From assembly GCF_003670115.1 (NCBI RefSeq), contig NZ_QQTY01000001.1, forward strand, positions 124,001-188,000: DNA of 64,000 bases. Direction: 5' to 3'. The DNA is from Natronorubrum halophilum (GTDB lineage: Archaea > Halobacteriota > Halobacteria > Halobacteriales > Natrialbaceae). This document shows positions 8,875 through 17,867 of this stretch, piece after piece; position 1 is the first letter of the stretch, and each line of letters opens with the position of its first letter. The notes below the pieces were generated by a model. That model was not told where the DNA came from and searched no databases. It saw only the letters and a program-made list of their open reading frames with translations. Both the position numbers and the translations under genes were made by a program.

Positions 8875-8898
8875 CGTGAGCCGCCCGATCACGTATGT

Positions 8899-9327
8899 AT
8901 GGTCGTCGTAACAGCAATCGACGGAGAAAACGGGTCGGAACGCGTTCTCAGAGAAGGCTGGAAGCTGGCGTCGCAGTTCGACGAACCGCTTCACGTCATT
9001 CTCGTCTACGAGGAATCGGATCACAAGTACCTCATTAACAAGTCACTCAACATCGACGATGAGGTGTCGCCGGAGCAGGCGGAGGAACTCGCCGCCACGG
9101 TTATCGAGCAGGTTTCCGAGGGCGTGACCGACGAATACGAACCGGTCGGGCGCACCGGGAACCCGCCGGAGGAGATCATCTCCCACGCCAACGACGTCGA
9201 TGCGAGCTACATCGTCGTCGGCGGTCGCTCTCGATCACCGGTCGGAAAGGCGCTGTTCGGAAGCGTCACCCAGTCGGTACTACTCGACGCCGACTGTCCC
9301 GTCGTCGCCGTCATGGCCGAACAATAA
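8899..9327 (+). CDS. Universal stress protein, UspA family
   Basis: A single UspA domain of 142 residues. The N-terminal VVVTAIDGENGS strand-loop and the C-terminal GGRSRSPVGKALFGSVTQSVLLDADCPVVAV segment fit the ATP-binding G-2x-G-9x-G-S/T signature. Cytoplasmic; binds adenine nucleotides in characterised relatives, with roles in stress adaptation. It is a stand-alone gene with its own TATA-like box, between the permease and the M24-like gene. Confidence 0.93.
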   Translation: MVVVTAIDGENGSERVLREGWKLASQFDEPLHVILVYEESDHKYLINKSLNIDDEVSPEQAEELAATVIEQVSEGVTDEYEPVGRTGNPPEEIISHANDVDASYIVVGGRSRSPVGKALFGSVTQSVLLDADCPVVAVMAEQ

Positions 9328-9454
9328 TCGGGACGCGGTCTACAGCGCTGACCGGACGAGTCGTCCGGTGGCGCTCTCGAACGCACGACACGCACGACAT
9401 CGCGCACCCGAGAGCGGGAAACACTTATGCAACTGACGACCACTGTCCATCGAT

Positions 9455-10582
9455 ATGGAACATCCCGCGCTCGTCAAGCGCCGGCGAGTCGCCGACGCGC
9501 TCGCACAGCGGTCGCTCGAAGAACTGTGGCTCTGCCGGCCGGAGAACGTCGCCTGGCTCGGTGGCGGCGACGTGGTCGTCGACGCGGCGAGCGAGATCGG
9601 CGTCGCCGCACTCGGCGTTCCCGCCGACGGCGGTGCCGTACGCCTCCTCGCGCCGAACAACGAACTCGATCGGATCCGCGAAGAGGAAGTACCCGCGCTC
9701 GAGGCGGCCGGAATCGACGTCGAGGTGGACCTGTACGAGTGGCACGAGTCGTCGCTTCCGGCGGCCGTCGCGGACCGACGTCAGGAGGCTTCCGGAGCCG
9801 ACGTTCCGATCGAGGGAGTGGCCGAAGTCGATCCGGCGACGCTTCGGACGCCACTGCCCGCGGGCGAACTCGAGCGCTACGAGACGGCGTCTCTCGGGAC
9901 GGCTCAGGCCGTCGAAACCGTCGCCAGCGAGCTCACGGGCGAGACGACCGAACGGGAGGCGGCAGCGGCGCTTCGCCGCGAACTCACCGAGCGCGGGTTC
10001 GCCGCGCCCGTCGTGCTCGTCGGCGGTTCGGAACGATCGCTCCGCCACCGACACTTCACTCCGACGACGGCCCCGCTGGACCGGTTCGGCCACCTGACGG
10101 TCGTCGCCGAACGCGGCGGTCACAACGTCGCCGTCACCCGAACGGTCGCGTTCGACCCGCCCGAGTGGCTTCGCGAGCGCCACGACGCGGCGTGTCGGGT
10201 CGCCGCGACGGCAGCGGCGGCGACACTGGACGCGGCGCGAACCGGTGGCACCGCCGCCGACGTCTTCGATGCGATCCGGACTGCCTACGACGAACTCGGC
10301 TACCGCGGCGAGTGGCGCTCCCACCACCAGGGCGGGGCGATCGGCTACGAGAGCCGAGAGTGGACTGCGGATCCCGCGTCGACGGCTCCCGTGCTCGAGC
10401 CGCTTCCCTACGCGTGGAATCCGACGGTACAGGGTGCCAAGTGTGAGGACACGATCCTCGTCGACGCCGAGCGCGGCGTGGACGTGCTCACGTCGACCGG
10501 CGACTGGCCGACGACGCGTTACGATCCCGTCGGCTTCGACGACGCGGTCGCCTTTCACGATCCGCTCGAGGCGGATCCGTAA
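9455..10582 (+). CDS. M24 (creatinase/aminopeptidase P-like) family protein with altered metal-site residues
   Basis: A 375-residue protein with an N-terminal creatinase-like domain (about 1-125) and a C-terminal pita-bread domain (about 130-350). The pita-bread segments are recognisable: HLTVVAERGGHNVAVTRTV, HHQGGAIGYESREW and KCEDTILVD. In active Xaa-Pro aminopeptidases two aspartates sit in the first segment (D-x-G and D-x-T-R-T); here these positions read as Glu and Val, so at least part of the dinuclear metal site is missing. It may be a non-metallo enzyme, as creatinase itself is, or have lost catalysis. A TATA-like CTTATG lies about 30 bp upstream of the ATG. Substrate unknown. Confidence 0.85.
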   Translation: MEHPALVKRRRVADALAQRSLEELWLCRPENVAWLGGGDVVVDAASEIGVAALGVPADGGAVRLLAPNNELDRIREEEVPALEAAGIDVEVDLYEWHESSLPAAVADRRQEASGADVPIEGVAEVDPATLRTPLPAGELERYETASLGTAQAVETVASELTGETTEREAAAALRRELTERGFAAPVVLVGGSERSLRHRHFTPTTAPLDRFGHLTVVAERGGHNVAVTRTVAFDPPEWLRERHDAACRVAATAAAATLDAARTGGTAADVFDAIRTAYDELGYRGEWRSHHQGGAIGYESREWTADPASTAPVLEPLPYAWNPTVQGAKCEDTILVDAERGVDVLTSTGDWPTTRYDPVGFDDAVAFHDPLEADP

Positions 10583-10623
10583 CGTACTCGATGGACCGCC
10601 GCCGGTGGTCGCACCCGAATCAG

Positions 10624-10647
10624 TCATTGTGAACGGCACTCATTGTG
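10624..10647. repeat. Direct repeat TCATTGTG x2 before MATE gene
   Basis: TCATTGTG occurs at 10624-10631 and 10640-10647, starts 16 bp apart, 60-80 bp before the MATE gene. Tandem half-sites of this kind could bind a regulator on one helix face; no protein is assigned. Confidence 0.3.
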
Positions 10648-10706
10648 GAAGGCTTTGCCGAGTTGCGAATGCCCATTGAGGGCGGTCCGAAACGAAGAGT
10701 GCCCTC

Positions 10707-12152
10707 GTGTCCACGTATCCTAATCCGCTCCGTCTCCCGATTCTCGCTATCGGGCTCGCCCTCGCACGACTCGGACTGATCGACCGGGAGCGCGCCGTCC
10801 AGACGACCGCACTCGCGTGGCCGCGCATCGTCACCGGACTCGCGCGCATGTCGAAGAGCGCGGTCGACGTCGCGATGGTCGGCGTCGCGGTCGGCATGAG
10901 CGCAGTCGCGGGCGTCGGGTTCGCGGGGCCGTTCTGGGGGCTCGCGTTCGCCATCGGCGGCGGCGTCGCCGGCGGCACCATCGCGCTCGTCTCACAGCGC
11001 TACGGCGCGGACGCACACGACGAACTGGGGGTTGCCGTCCGCTCGAGCACGCTCCTCGTCGTTGCGATCAGTGTCCCTGTGGTGGTCGTCTTCTGGTTCG
11101 TGCCGTACGAACTCATCTCGCTGCTCAGCAGCAACGAGCGGGCCATCGACTACGGGGCGACCTACCTGCAGGTCGTCGGACTCGGCATTCCTTTCGCCGG
11201 GCTCAACCTCGTCGGCAGCCGAGCGCTCGTCGGTGCCGACGACGCCTACACTGCGATGCAGGTCCGCGCCGGCGGTGCCGTCGCCAACATCGGCCTGAGC
11301 GCGGCGTTCATCTTCGTCCTCGAGTTGGGCGTCGCCGGCGCGGCGCTCGGGACCGTCCTCTCGAACGTCGCCGTCACCGCGGCCTTCGCGATCGGCATCG
11401 CTCGCGGTCGATTTCCCGGGATGGGCGAGTTTCCCATTCAGGTCGACCCGTTCGGAACGTACGTCGACCCCGAAACGGTGCGCGACCTGTGGGAGATCGG
11501 ACTCCCGATCGGCGCTCGAAACCTCGTCTGGACGATCGCCGAGTTTCCGATGCTCGGCATCCTCGATATCTTCGGGGAGACCACCCTCGCCGCGTTCGTC
11601 ATCGCCCGTCGGATCTGGGGGCTGATGAACACGCCGGGATGGGGATTCGGGCTGGCGTCCTCGAGCCTGGTGGGCCAGGCCCTCGGGCAGAACGACGAGG
11701 CGACGGCGGAGGCCTACGGGCGGGACATCATTCGATTTTCCGTGGCGACGTACGTCGTGTTCGCGGTCTGTATCGCGATGTTCGCCGAGCGGATCGTCGT
11801 CCTGTTCGCTGACGATCCGACGAACCCGGAGATACCCATCGCCGTCACCCTCGTCTACGCCGCCTGCGTCGCCGTGTTGTTCCAGGGCGTGACGGCCGCC
11901 GCGTCCGGACCGCTCGACACCAGCGGGGATACGCGAATCCCGTTCCTGAGTCAGTGCGTCGGCATCTTCTGTGGGGCGATCCCGCTCGCGTATCTCGGTG
12001 CGACGACGGCGCTTGGCTACTGGGGGCTGTATCTCGCCTTCCTCGCCGAGACGAGTATTCCCGCCGCCATCAATTACTGGCGGTTTCGAACGAACAAGTG
12101 GAAGGCCATCAGCGAGAGCTACCGTCCCGACGTCGCAGTCTCGGACGATTGA
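10707..12152 (+). CDS. MATE family efflux transporter
   Basis: A 481-residue membrane protein with about 12 hydrophobic helices in two similar halves, as in the multidrug and toxic compound extrusion family (Na+- or H+-coupled export). Glycine-rich segments such as GVGFAGPFWGLAF and GWGFGLASSSLVGQALGQNDEA match MATE TM1/TM7-type helices. Translation starts at GTG 10707; there is no earlier in-frame candidate. A direct repeat lies just upstream. It is followed at once by the zinc-ribbon micro-gene. Substrate not predictable. Confidence 0.92.
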   Translation: MSTYPNPLRLPILAIGLALARLGLIDRERAVQTTALAWPRIVTGLARMSKSAVDVAMVGVAVGMSAVAGVGFAGPFWGLAFAIGGGVAGGTIALVSQRYGADAHDELGVAVRSSTLLVVAISVPVVVVFWFVPYELISLLSSNERAIDYGATYLQVVGLGIPFAGLNLVGSRALVGADDAYTAMQVRAGGAVANIGLSAAFIFVLELGVAGAALGTVLSNVAVTAAFAIGIARGRFPGMGEFPIQVDPFGTYVDPETVRDLWEIGLPIGARNLVWTIAEFPMLGILDIFGETTLAAFVIARRIWGLMNTPGWGFGLASSSLVGQALGQNDEATAEAYGRDIIRFSVATYVVFAVCIAMFAERIVVLFADDPTNPEIPIAVTLVYAACVAVLFQGVTAAASGPLDTSGDTRIPFLSQCVGIFCGAIPLAYLGATTALGYWGLYLAFLAETSIPAAINYWRFRTNKWKAISESYRPDVAVSDD

Positions 12153-12248
12153 GACGCGTGATCGGTTCGACCCGCCTATCTCGACGGCTCCGCGAGTACG
12201 ACGATTGTCGTAGTAAGGTTTTAGTGATCAGCGATAGTCCTCGAGTCC

Positions 12249-12350
12249 ATGGAGTACGAGTGTCCGCAGTGTGGGCAGACGGTAGCAGTACAACGCCATC
12301 CCTCGAGTTGCCCGGACTGTGGCTACACGCCGAAACACGGCGCTGACTAG
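12249..12350 (+). CDS. 33-residue zinc-ribbon (rubrerythrin-like domain) micro-protein
   Basis: ATG at 12249 to TAG at 12350 encodes 33 residues starting MEYECPQCGQ. Two CxxC pairs (CPQC at 5-8 and CPDC at 21-24) are spaced like a rubredoxin/rubrerythrin-type zinc ribbon, followed by a short basic tail ending KHGAD. A TATA-like TTTTAG sits about 28 bp upstream, so the gene probably has its own leaderless transcript. Haloarchaea encode many such one-domain zinc proteins; some affect biofilm formation or stress survival. Function here unknown. The cysteine spacing and promoter make it a real gene despite its size. Confidence 0.8.
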   Translation: MEYECPQCGQTVAVQRHPSSCPDCGYTPKHGAD

Positions 12351-12455
12351 GGGCGAAAACCGGACGGCCTCAATCGGTTCCCGCCACTACTGCAAGATCG
12401 GGTCGATTAGTCATTACAGACGGACGTCAGGCGACGCGGTGACGAGCCGCTCGAG

Positions 12456-13283
12456 CTAGAGGATCTGATAGCCTCCGTCCACGTAGAGGAGGTGGCCGGT
12501 GACGTAGCTGGCCTCGTCGGAGGCCAAAAACAGGTACGATCCGGCGAGTTCCTCGGGCGATCCCATCCGCCCCATCGGAACGTCCGTCTCGATCTCCTGC
12601 TCGGTGAGGTCGGGCATCGGCGCTTCGACGTCGGGTAACCGGTCGTCGACGCGCGATTCGGGAGCCGGGTTCCCGGTCCCGAACGTGGTTTCGATGACGC
12701 CCGGTGCGACGGCGTTGACCCGGATTTCGTGTCGTGCCAGCTCGAGCGCGGCGACGCGAGTGAGCATCATCACCGCGCCTTTCGAGGCGTCGTACATCGA
12801 GTGGCCGATCTGGGCGTACTCCGAACTGATCGACGCCGTGTTGAGGATACAGCCGGACTCCTCCCTGTCGAGCATATCTCTGGCGGCCGCACGACAGCCG
12901 GCGAAGACCCCGCGGACGTTGATCGCGAACACCTGATCGAACGCGTCGACATCGGTCTCGAGCAGGGACCCGTGGCGATAGATGCCGGCGTTGTTCACCA
13001 TCACGTCGACGCCGCCGAATGCTCGAGCGGCTTCGACGACCGACGCCACGTCGTCGGGGTCGGAAACGTCCGTTTCGACGAACGTCGCGCGGCCGCCGTC
13101 GTCCTCGATGCGTTCGTGAGTCGGCATCGATTCGCCGTCGTCCTTCGGTTCCTCGCGGATATCTGCGACGACGACCGTGGCACCGGCTTCGCCGAACCGA
13201 CGAGCGACCTCGCGGCCGATTCCCGACGTGCCGCCGGTCACGATCACCGTCTCCTCGGAGAAGTTGTAAGCGACTTCGCCCAT
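12456..13283 (-). CDS. SDR family NAD(P)-dependent oxidoreductase
   Basis: A 275-residue classical short-chain dehydrogenase. VIVTGGTSGIGREVA (about 13-27) is the cofactor loop, VNNAG the structural motif, and ASISSEYAQIGHSMYDASK holds the catalytic Ser, Tyr and Lys. The C-terminal SYVTGHLLYVDGGYQIL is typical. The acidic Asp after the second strand (VVADIREE) favours NAD. Members oxidise or reduce sugars, polyols or 3-oxoacyl thioesters; the nearby catabolic enzymes do not decide which. It ends in convergent orientation to the zinc-ribbon gene. Confidence 0.92.
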   Translation of the reverse strand: MGEVAYNFSEETVIVTGGTSGIGREVARRFGEAGATVVVADIREEPKDDGESMPTHERIEDDGGRATFVETDVSDPDDVASVVEAARAFGGVDVMVNNAGIYRHGSLLETDVDAFDQVFAINVRGVFAGCRAAARDMLDREESGCILNTASISSEYAQIGHSMYDASKGAVMMLTRVAALELARHEIRVNAVAPGVIETTFGTGNPAPESRVDDRLPDVEAPMPDLTEQEIETDVPMGRMGSPEELAGSYLFLASDEASYVTGHLLYVDGGYQIL

Positions 13284-14180
13284 GGCGCTACTGTTTGGAC
13301 CGATTACTTAGTTGTTGCCTCGCTGACTTCGATCGATGGTACCGGTTGCGGGTTCGATATCGCAAGTAACTCGTCTTCGAGAACGGTCCGCAAATATCGA
13401 CACGTCTCCCCAAGATCTCACCCTCTCATATATTTTGGTATACTGGTATTATGGAGAGCAAAGACTTGCAAAATCGGACCGAAACTGGACCTGCAGATGG
13501 GGTCGGCACCCAATCAGCAGTGAACGTTCGAATCACGGTGTGCTCGATACGATCGTGATTCGGATCGACGGTCAACGATATTGTCCGGATCTCGCTGCCG
13601 ATGAGCCATCGCATGGCCGGCCGTCTCCGACTGTCACCGTATTTTTCACGAGAACTCTGCTGGAAAAACCAATCGAGAGACGCGATACCGCTGGGAGGAC
13701 GGGTCTTGTCGTTGCTAACCCTCCTCGGAGGACACACCATCACCGAGGGCCACGATTTCGAGACGACCCTCAAAGAATCTCGATCGTAAACGCGTATATC
13801 TTAGAAGAGGGAAAAGTCCATACCCCTCTGATTTCAAATGTTTCATTCATACGGGATCAGCAGCTGCAGAATTTCGCAGTTAGTATTGAATCCGATCTGT
13901 ATGCGTCCGTGAAACACGATCGATGTTCGCAGCACGACTTTTATAACGAAGCCGCGATCAGCTAGACCATGCACACCGTTCGATCCCGCAGGTCTCGGAG
14001 AACGGCCGTCGACGACGGGGGCTCGCTCACAACTCGCGTTCGCGGAAGAACGGCCAACCCAGCACCGTCACCGACGGCCATCCGGTCGGACGGCGCTGAA
14101 ACCGCTCGAGCCCCAAACGTCGACGGCGTCCTCGTCCACGGTCGCGCTGCGCTCGAGCCAGATACTGAGAGACGCTTTTT
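13284..14180. other. 897-bp gene-poor, relatively AT-rich stretch
   Basis: No reading frame here has haloarchaeal coding character: frames are short, basic or cysteine/serine-rich and lack motifs. The part from about 13420 to 13960 is clearly more AT-rich than its surroundings (for example near 13430-13460 and 13800-13950). It may be a decayed gene or transferred fragment. Confidence 0.5.
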
Positions 14181-14471
14181 ATGAACGTTGAGATCCGTCT
14201 GTTCGCGATGTACCGAGACGCCATCGGCGAGAAACGACTCGCGCTGTCCGTGTCCGACGAAGCAACCGTCCGCGAGGTGCTTCGAACGCTCGAAGCGACG
14301 TATCCGGAACTCGCGGACCGGTTCCTGACGGCCGCGGGAGAGACCAAGCCGGCCGTCACCGTCCTGGTGAACGGTCAGCTTGTCGGGAACGAACGGGGAA
14401 CTGCAACCGCCCTCGAGGACGGCGATGCCCTCAGCATTATGCCTCCGGTAACCGGTGGCGAGTGCGCCTGA
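14181..14471 (+). CDS. MoaD/ThiS-like ubiquitin-fold protein (SAMP-like) with three residues after the diglycine
   Basis: A 96-residue beta-grasp protein. The N-terminal strand (VEIRLFAMYRDAIGEKRL), central helix (VREVLRTLEATYPEL) and the C-terminal SIMPPVTGG are the hallmarks of the MoaD/SAMP family, which donates sulfur for molybdopterin synthesis or is conjugated to proteins in haloarchaea. Those functions need a C-terminal Gly-Gly that is adenylated by an E1-like enzyme. Here Gly92-Gly93 are followed by Glu-Cys-Ala before the TGA, so the tail must be trimmed, or the protein does not use E1 activation. The reading of the last codons (GGT GGC GAG TGC GCC TGA) is unambiguous. Confidence 0.87.
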   Translation: MNVEIRLFAMYRDAIGEKRLALSVSDEATVREVLRTLEATYPELADRFLTAAGETKPAVTVLVNGQLVGNERGTATALEDGDALSIMPPVTGGECA

Positions 14472-14868
14472 CGCCGCCCACCCGTCTCCACCGACGGTGT
14501 GATCGCGTGTTCGTGCTCGCGGCTCGCTTCATTCAGTCGTCGAACGAGGCGGGCCAGACGGTCAGCCGACTCGACCGGATCGTACGCCTCGAGTTACGAC
14601 GAATCACCCGTGAACTCCCGTCGATGTCCCGAGCCCTCCTCTTTACACGAATACACCTGTAACGCACTCTCCGCCGTCTATCGACCTGTTCGACGGCGCT
14701 TCGGCGATTTGGTCCGCAAATTACGCCGACGGTGTCCTCCCTGATACGTCTCCGGTAGCCCTCGACGCGATATCGTCGTGTCGAAAACGACCGATGGTCA
14801 CGAACTCGAGCCCGAGCGGTACCGCGATCGTGGGTAACGTATAAGGACGTTTCACCCAACGTCATCGT
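14472..14868. other. 397-bp intergenic region
   Basis: No gene supported. A short symmetric CACCG-A-CGGTG lies just past the MoaD-like stop (near 14488-14500). A TATA-like GTATAAGG about 30 bp before 14869 serves the lyase gene. The remainder shows no recognisable element. Confidence 0.5.
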
Positions 14869-15801
14869 ATGGAACCGGTTAGATCCGCGCTGTTCGTCCC
14901 GGGGAACCGCGAAGAGTGGGTCGCAAACGCCCACACGAACGACGCCGACGTCGTGATCCTCGATCTCGAGGATTCGGTCCCGCCGGGCGACAAGGACGCG
15001 GCGAGGGAGATCGTCGCCGACAACGTCCCGGCGCTCATCGAAGCGGGCCAGCGAATCCACGTTCGCGTCAACGCGCACCCGAACGCGAGTCAGGGGTTCG
15101 CCGAACACGACTTCGAAGCGGTCGTTCGCGCCGGGGTCGAGGCGATCACCGTTCCGAAAGTCAGGAACCCGGCGGACGTCGAACGACTCGATTCGGTGTT
15201 GACACACATCGAGCGACGCGAGGGACTGCCGGAAAACGGCGTCGAGTTGATGGTCAGCATCGAGACGGCACAGGCGATGCGTCAGGTGTACGAACTCTGT
15301 ACGGCCGCCGAGCGCGTCGCGACGATCGGCTGTGGCGCGGTGAAAGGAACCGACACCAATCGAGCGCTCGGATTCGAGTGGACCGGTCCCGGACGGGAGG
15401 GACTGGAGACGGTCCACCTCCGCCAGCAGGCGCTGATGGACGCTCGAGCGGCGGATATCGAACACCCGCTCGCCGGCCCGTACGTCGACGTCGACGATAT
15501 CGAGGGGCTTCGGAAGGACATGCAGTTCTCGCGGGAGATGGGCTATACGGGCTACATCGTTATCCACCCGTCGCACGTCGAACACGCGAACGAACTGTTC
15601 CTTCCCGACGTCGAGACCGTCGAGTACTGGATCGGTGCGCTCGAGGCGCTGCAGCGCGCGGAGCGAGACGACAAGAGCGCGGTCACGTACGAGGGGGAGA
15701 TGATCGACATCGCGAACGTTTCGACCGCCGAACGCTACCTCGAGTACGCGAAAGCCTTCGAAGACGAACTCGAGATCGATATCGATCTCGACGAGTACTG
15801 A
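14869..15801 (+). CDS. HpcH/HpaI aldolase / citrate lyase beta (CitE-like) family protein
   Basis: A 310-residue TIM-barrel lyase. The start RSALFVPGNREEW, VILDLEDSVPPGDK (with acidic metal ligands), the VRVNAH strand (substrate arginine), VPKVRNP, MVSIETAQAM and GYIVIHPSHVE all match CitE-like and malyl-CoA lyase-type enzymes. These cleave or form C-C bonds with acyl-CoA or oxo acids. The neighbouring acyl-CoA dehydrogenase on the same strand fits an acyl-CoA substrate, but no CoA transferase or ligase is adjacent. GTATAAGG at about -30 indicates a leaderless transcript. Confidence 0.9.
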   Translation: MEPVRSALFVPGNREEWVANAHTNDADVVILDLEDSVPPGDKDAAREIVADNVPALIEAGQRIHVRVNAHPNASQGFAEHDFEAVVRAGVEAITVPKVRNPADVERLDSVLTHIERREGLPENGVELMVSIETAQAMRQVYELCTAAERVATIGCGAVKGTDTNRALGFEWTGPGREGLETVHLRQQALMDARAADIEHPLAGPYVDVDDIEGLRKDMQFSREMGYTGYIVIHPSHVEHANELFLPDVETVEYWIGALEALQRAERDDKSAVTYEGEMIDIANVSTAERYLEYAKAFEDELEIDIDLDEY

Positions 15802-16008
15802 CCGGACTGAGCCAACACGCCAGGATCGAACGTGACCACCGCAGACTGAAGCGGCGCTCGACCGCCTCGTACCGCGGGTCCGTCCGAAACCTGGATTCCG
15901 CGATCGATCTCGACACCCGGATCGAGTTCCGACCTTCGTCGTCCGGGTGCTGTCACGGTACCAGCAGTAGTGAGAACCCTTAATATTGCTTGCCAGGTGA
16001 GTATACCA

Positions 16009-17169
16009 ATGACGGGGATCGCAAACGTTCTTCTGGATCAAGAACACCAACTGTTTCGCGACGAGACGAAACGGTTCGTCGAGAACGAAGTGCTGCCGGA
16101 GGCGAGCGAACGGGATCCGGAAAAAAAGGAGATGTCGCCCGAACTCATCGATAACCTCCGCGAGATGGGCTTTTTCGGCATCCTCATCGATGAAGAGTAC
16201 GACGGACTCGGGTTGGATCTCAAAGCCTACGCGGTGATCGCCGAGGAACTCTCGCGCGGCTGGCTCAGCGTCGGAAGCATCATCGCTCGAGGTCAGAGTC
16301 TCGCCGGCGCAACCGAAGCACAGAAGCAGGAATACCTCCCGAAGATGGCGAGGGGAGAACTGCTCAAGAGCATCGCGATCAGCGAACCAGACGCCGGGAG
16401 CGACGTCTCGAACATGCGACTGCGAGCGGAGCGAGACGGCGACGAGTACGTCCTCAACGGCCAGAAGATGTGGTGTACGTTCGCGAAAGGGTCGGATTTC
16501 ATCCTGACGTACGCCGTCACCGATCCCGATGCGGATCCGTCGTACCGCGGGATCTCCGGGTTCATCGTCGAGAAGCCGTCCGGAACGTTCGATCGCGATG
16601 GCCTGAGCGGGACCGCGATCGACAAGATCGGGTACCACGGCTGGAAGACGTGGGAGGTGAACTTCGACGACGTCCGCGTCAGCGCGGACAAACTCGTCGG
16701 CGACGAGGAGGGACAGGGGTTCTATCAGATCATGGAGTTCTTCGAAGAGGGGCGGGTTCACACGGCGGCCCGAGCGGTCGGTCTCGCTCGCGGCGCGCTC
16801 GAGGACTCCCTGAGCTACGCGGAAGAACGAGTGCAGTTCGACGAACCGATTTCGGAGTTTCAGGCGATTCGGTTCAAACTGGCCGAGATGGCGACCGAGG
16901 TCGAAGCCGCTCGAGCGCTGACGTTCCTCGTCGCCGACGCCGTCGACGCCGGAGAGGGAGCGGCCGCCGAGGCCGCGATGGCGAAGCTGTTCGCGAGCGA
17001 AGTCGCAGAGCGCGTCACGAGCGAGGGCATTCAGGTCCACGGCGGATACGGATACACGACCGATTTCGACGTCGAACGGTACTGGCGAGACGCTCGACTC
17101 ACCCGCATCTTCGAGGGGACGAGCGAGATCCAGAAGAAGATCATCGCTGACGAACTGCTCCCCTCGTAG
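16009..17169 (+). CDS. Acyl-CoA dehydrogenase
   Basis: A 386-residue FAD-dependent acyl-CoA dehydrogenase with the helical N-terminal domain, the middle beta domain (ISEPDAGSDVSNMR, then MWCTFAKGSDFILTYAV) and the C-terminal helical domain ending in GGYGYTTDFDVERYWRD. Glu369 in FEGTSEIQ is the expected catalytic base. It introduces the alpha-beta double bond of an acyl-CoA and hands electrons to ETF, which is encoded at 41381-43841. The ATG at 16009 is favoured by the TAATATT box about 25 bp upstream; the in-frame start at 15970 would place this box inside the gene. Chain-length preference cannot be read. Confidence 0.93.
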   Translation: MTGIANVLLDQEHQLFRDETKRFVENEVLPEASERDPEKKEMSPELIDNLREMGFFGILIDEEYDGLGLDLKAYAVIAEELSRGWLSVGSIIARGQSLAGATEAQKQEYLPKMARGELLKSIAISEPDAGSDVSNMRLRAERDGDEYVLNGQKMWCTFAKGSDFILTYAVTDPDADPSYRGISGFIVEKPSGTFDRDGLSGTAIDKIGYHGWKTWEVNFDDVRVSADKLVGDEEGQGFYQIMEFFEEGRVHTAARAVGLARGALEDSLSYAEERVQFDEPISEFQAIRFKLAEMATEVEAARALTFLVADAVDAGEGAAAEAAMAKLFASEVAERVTSEGIQVHGGYGYTTDFDVERYWRDARLTRIFEGTSEIQKKIIADELLPS

Positions 17170-17867
17170 TCCCGTCCGATTCTGGTTTGGTACCTTATAT
17201 ATTCTCAGAGATACCTCCTCCAATATATTTCTGTGGAAGTGTTTGACTGTAATGGATACTCCGATCACGGCACTTTCTGTCCATCTGTGGTCAACTATCG
17301 TATTCGAGTAGGAACGCTCCACATCAAAACGAGACTATACGGTCGAATACAGTACAGATATTGCAGAAAGATCCATCATTCGGCTATCGGTGTTTCTGAG
17401 CGATCTATTCTGGACATCCGTTTCTTACTCGAGACATGAGGCAGAGTAGATTCGAGTAGACGCCCATATCTGGCTTGTAGCTGCGGTATACGGTATGATT
17501 TGATTGGTGCCCGAATGGAAGTACAGTTGATGGAACGTCGGTTTCCCGCGTCGAAACAGACCGGTGTACTGTTCGGTGCCGATGAAATTTCGGACTTCTC
17601 GAGGCGAAGATACCTGTTCTTTGAGTAGTTCTGAATATGGATAGCTTTGGAAAAATAACGTCGAACGGCGAGTACGATCGGTGGGTCTGCCCGTGGTTCA
17701 ACCGTCCGCGTCGATTCGGTCGCGATCTCAGTCCCACCGAGCGGACGACGCGTTCCGCGAACGCCCACGGTTCACGCTCCTCCACTGCTTCGTCCGCACC
17801 GAACTATCGCCGAGTCGGACGACCGAGAACGAACGATTTAGGCGTCCGAGGACAGTAGCCTCGAGCG
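17170..17867. other. 698-bp AT-rich gene-poor stretch
   Basis: From about 17190 to 17660 the DNA is markedly AT-rich compared with neighbouring genes and carries no open frame with coding character. It includes several TATA-like tracts (near 17195, 17225, 17340). Probably decayed or transferred DNA. Unlike the stretch at 13284-14180, no shared sequence with it was seen. Confidence 0.5.

Noticed and set aside
13336-13965. 209-residue frame in the AT-rich stretch
   Set aside because: Unlike haloarchaeal protein composition, no domain, and starts inside the SDR promoter region.
14533-17322. 929-residue minus-strand open frame
   Set aside because: It runs antisense through the lyase and acyl-CoA dehydrogenase genes, has no domain motif and has the Arg/Asp/Val-rich composition of GC-rich antisense frames.
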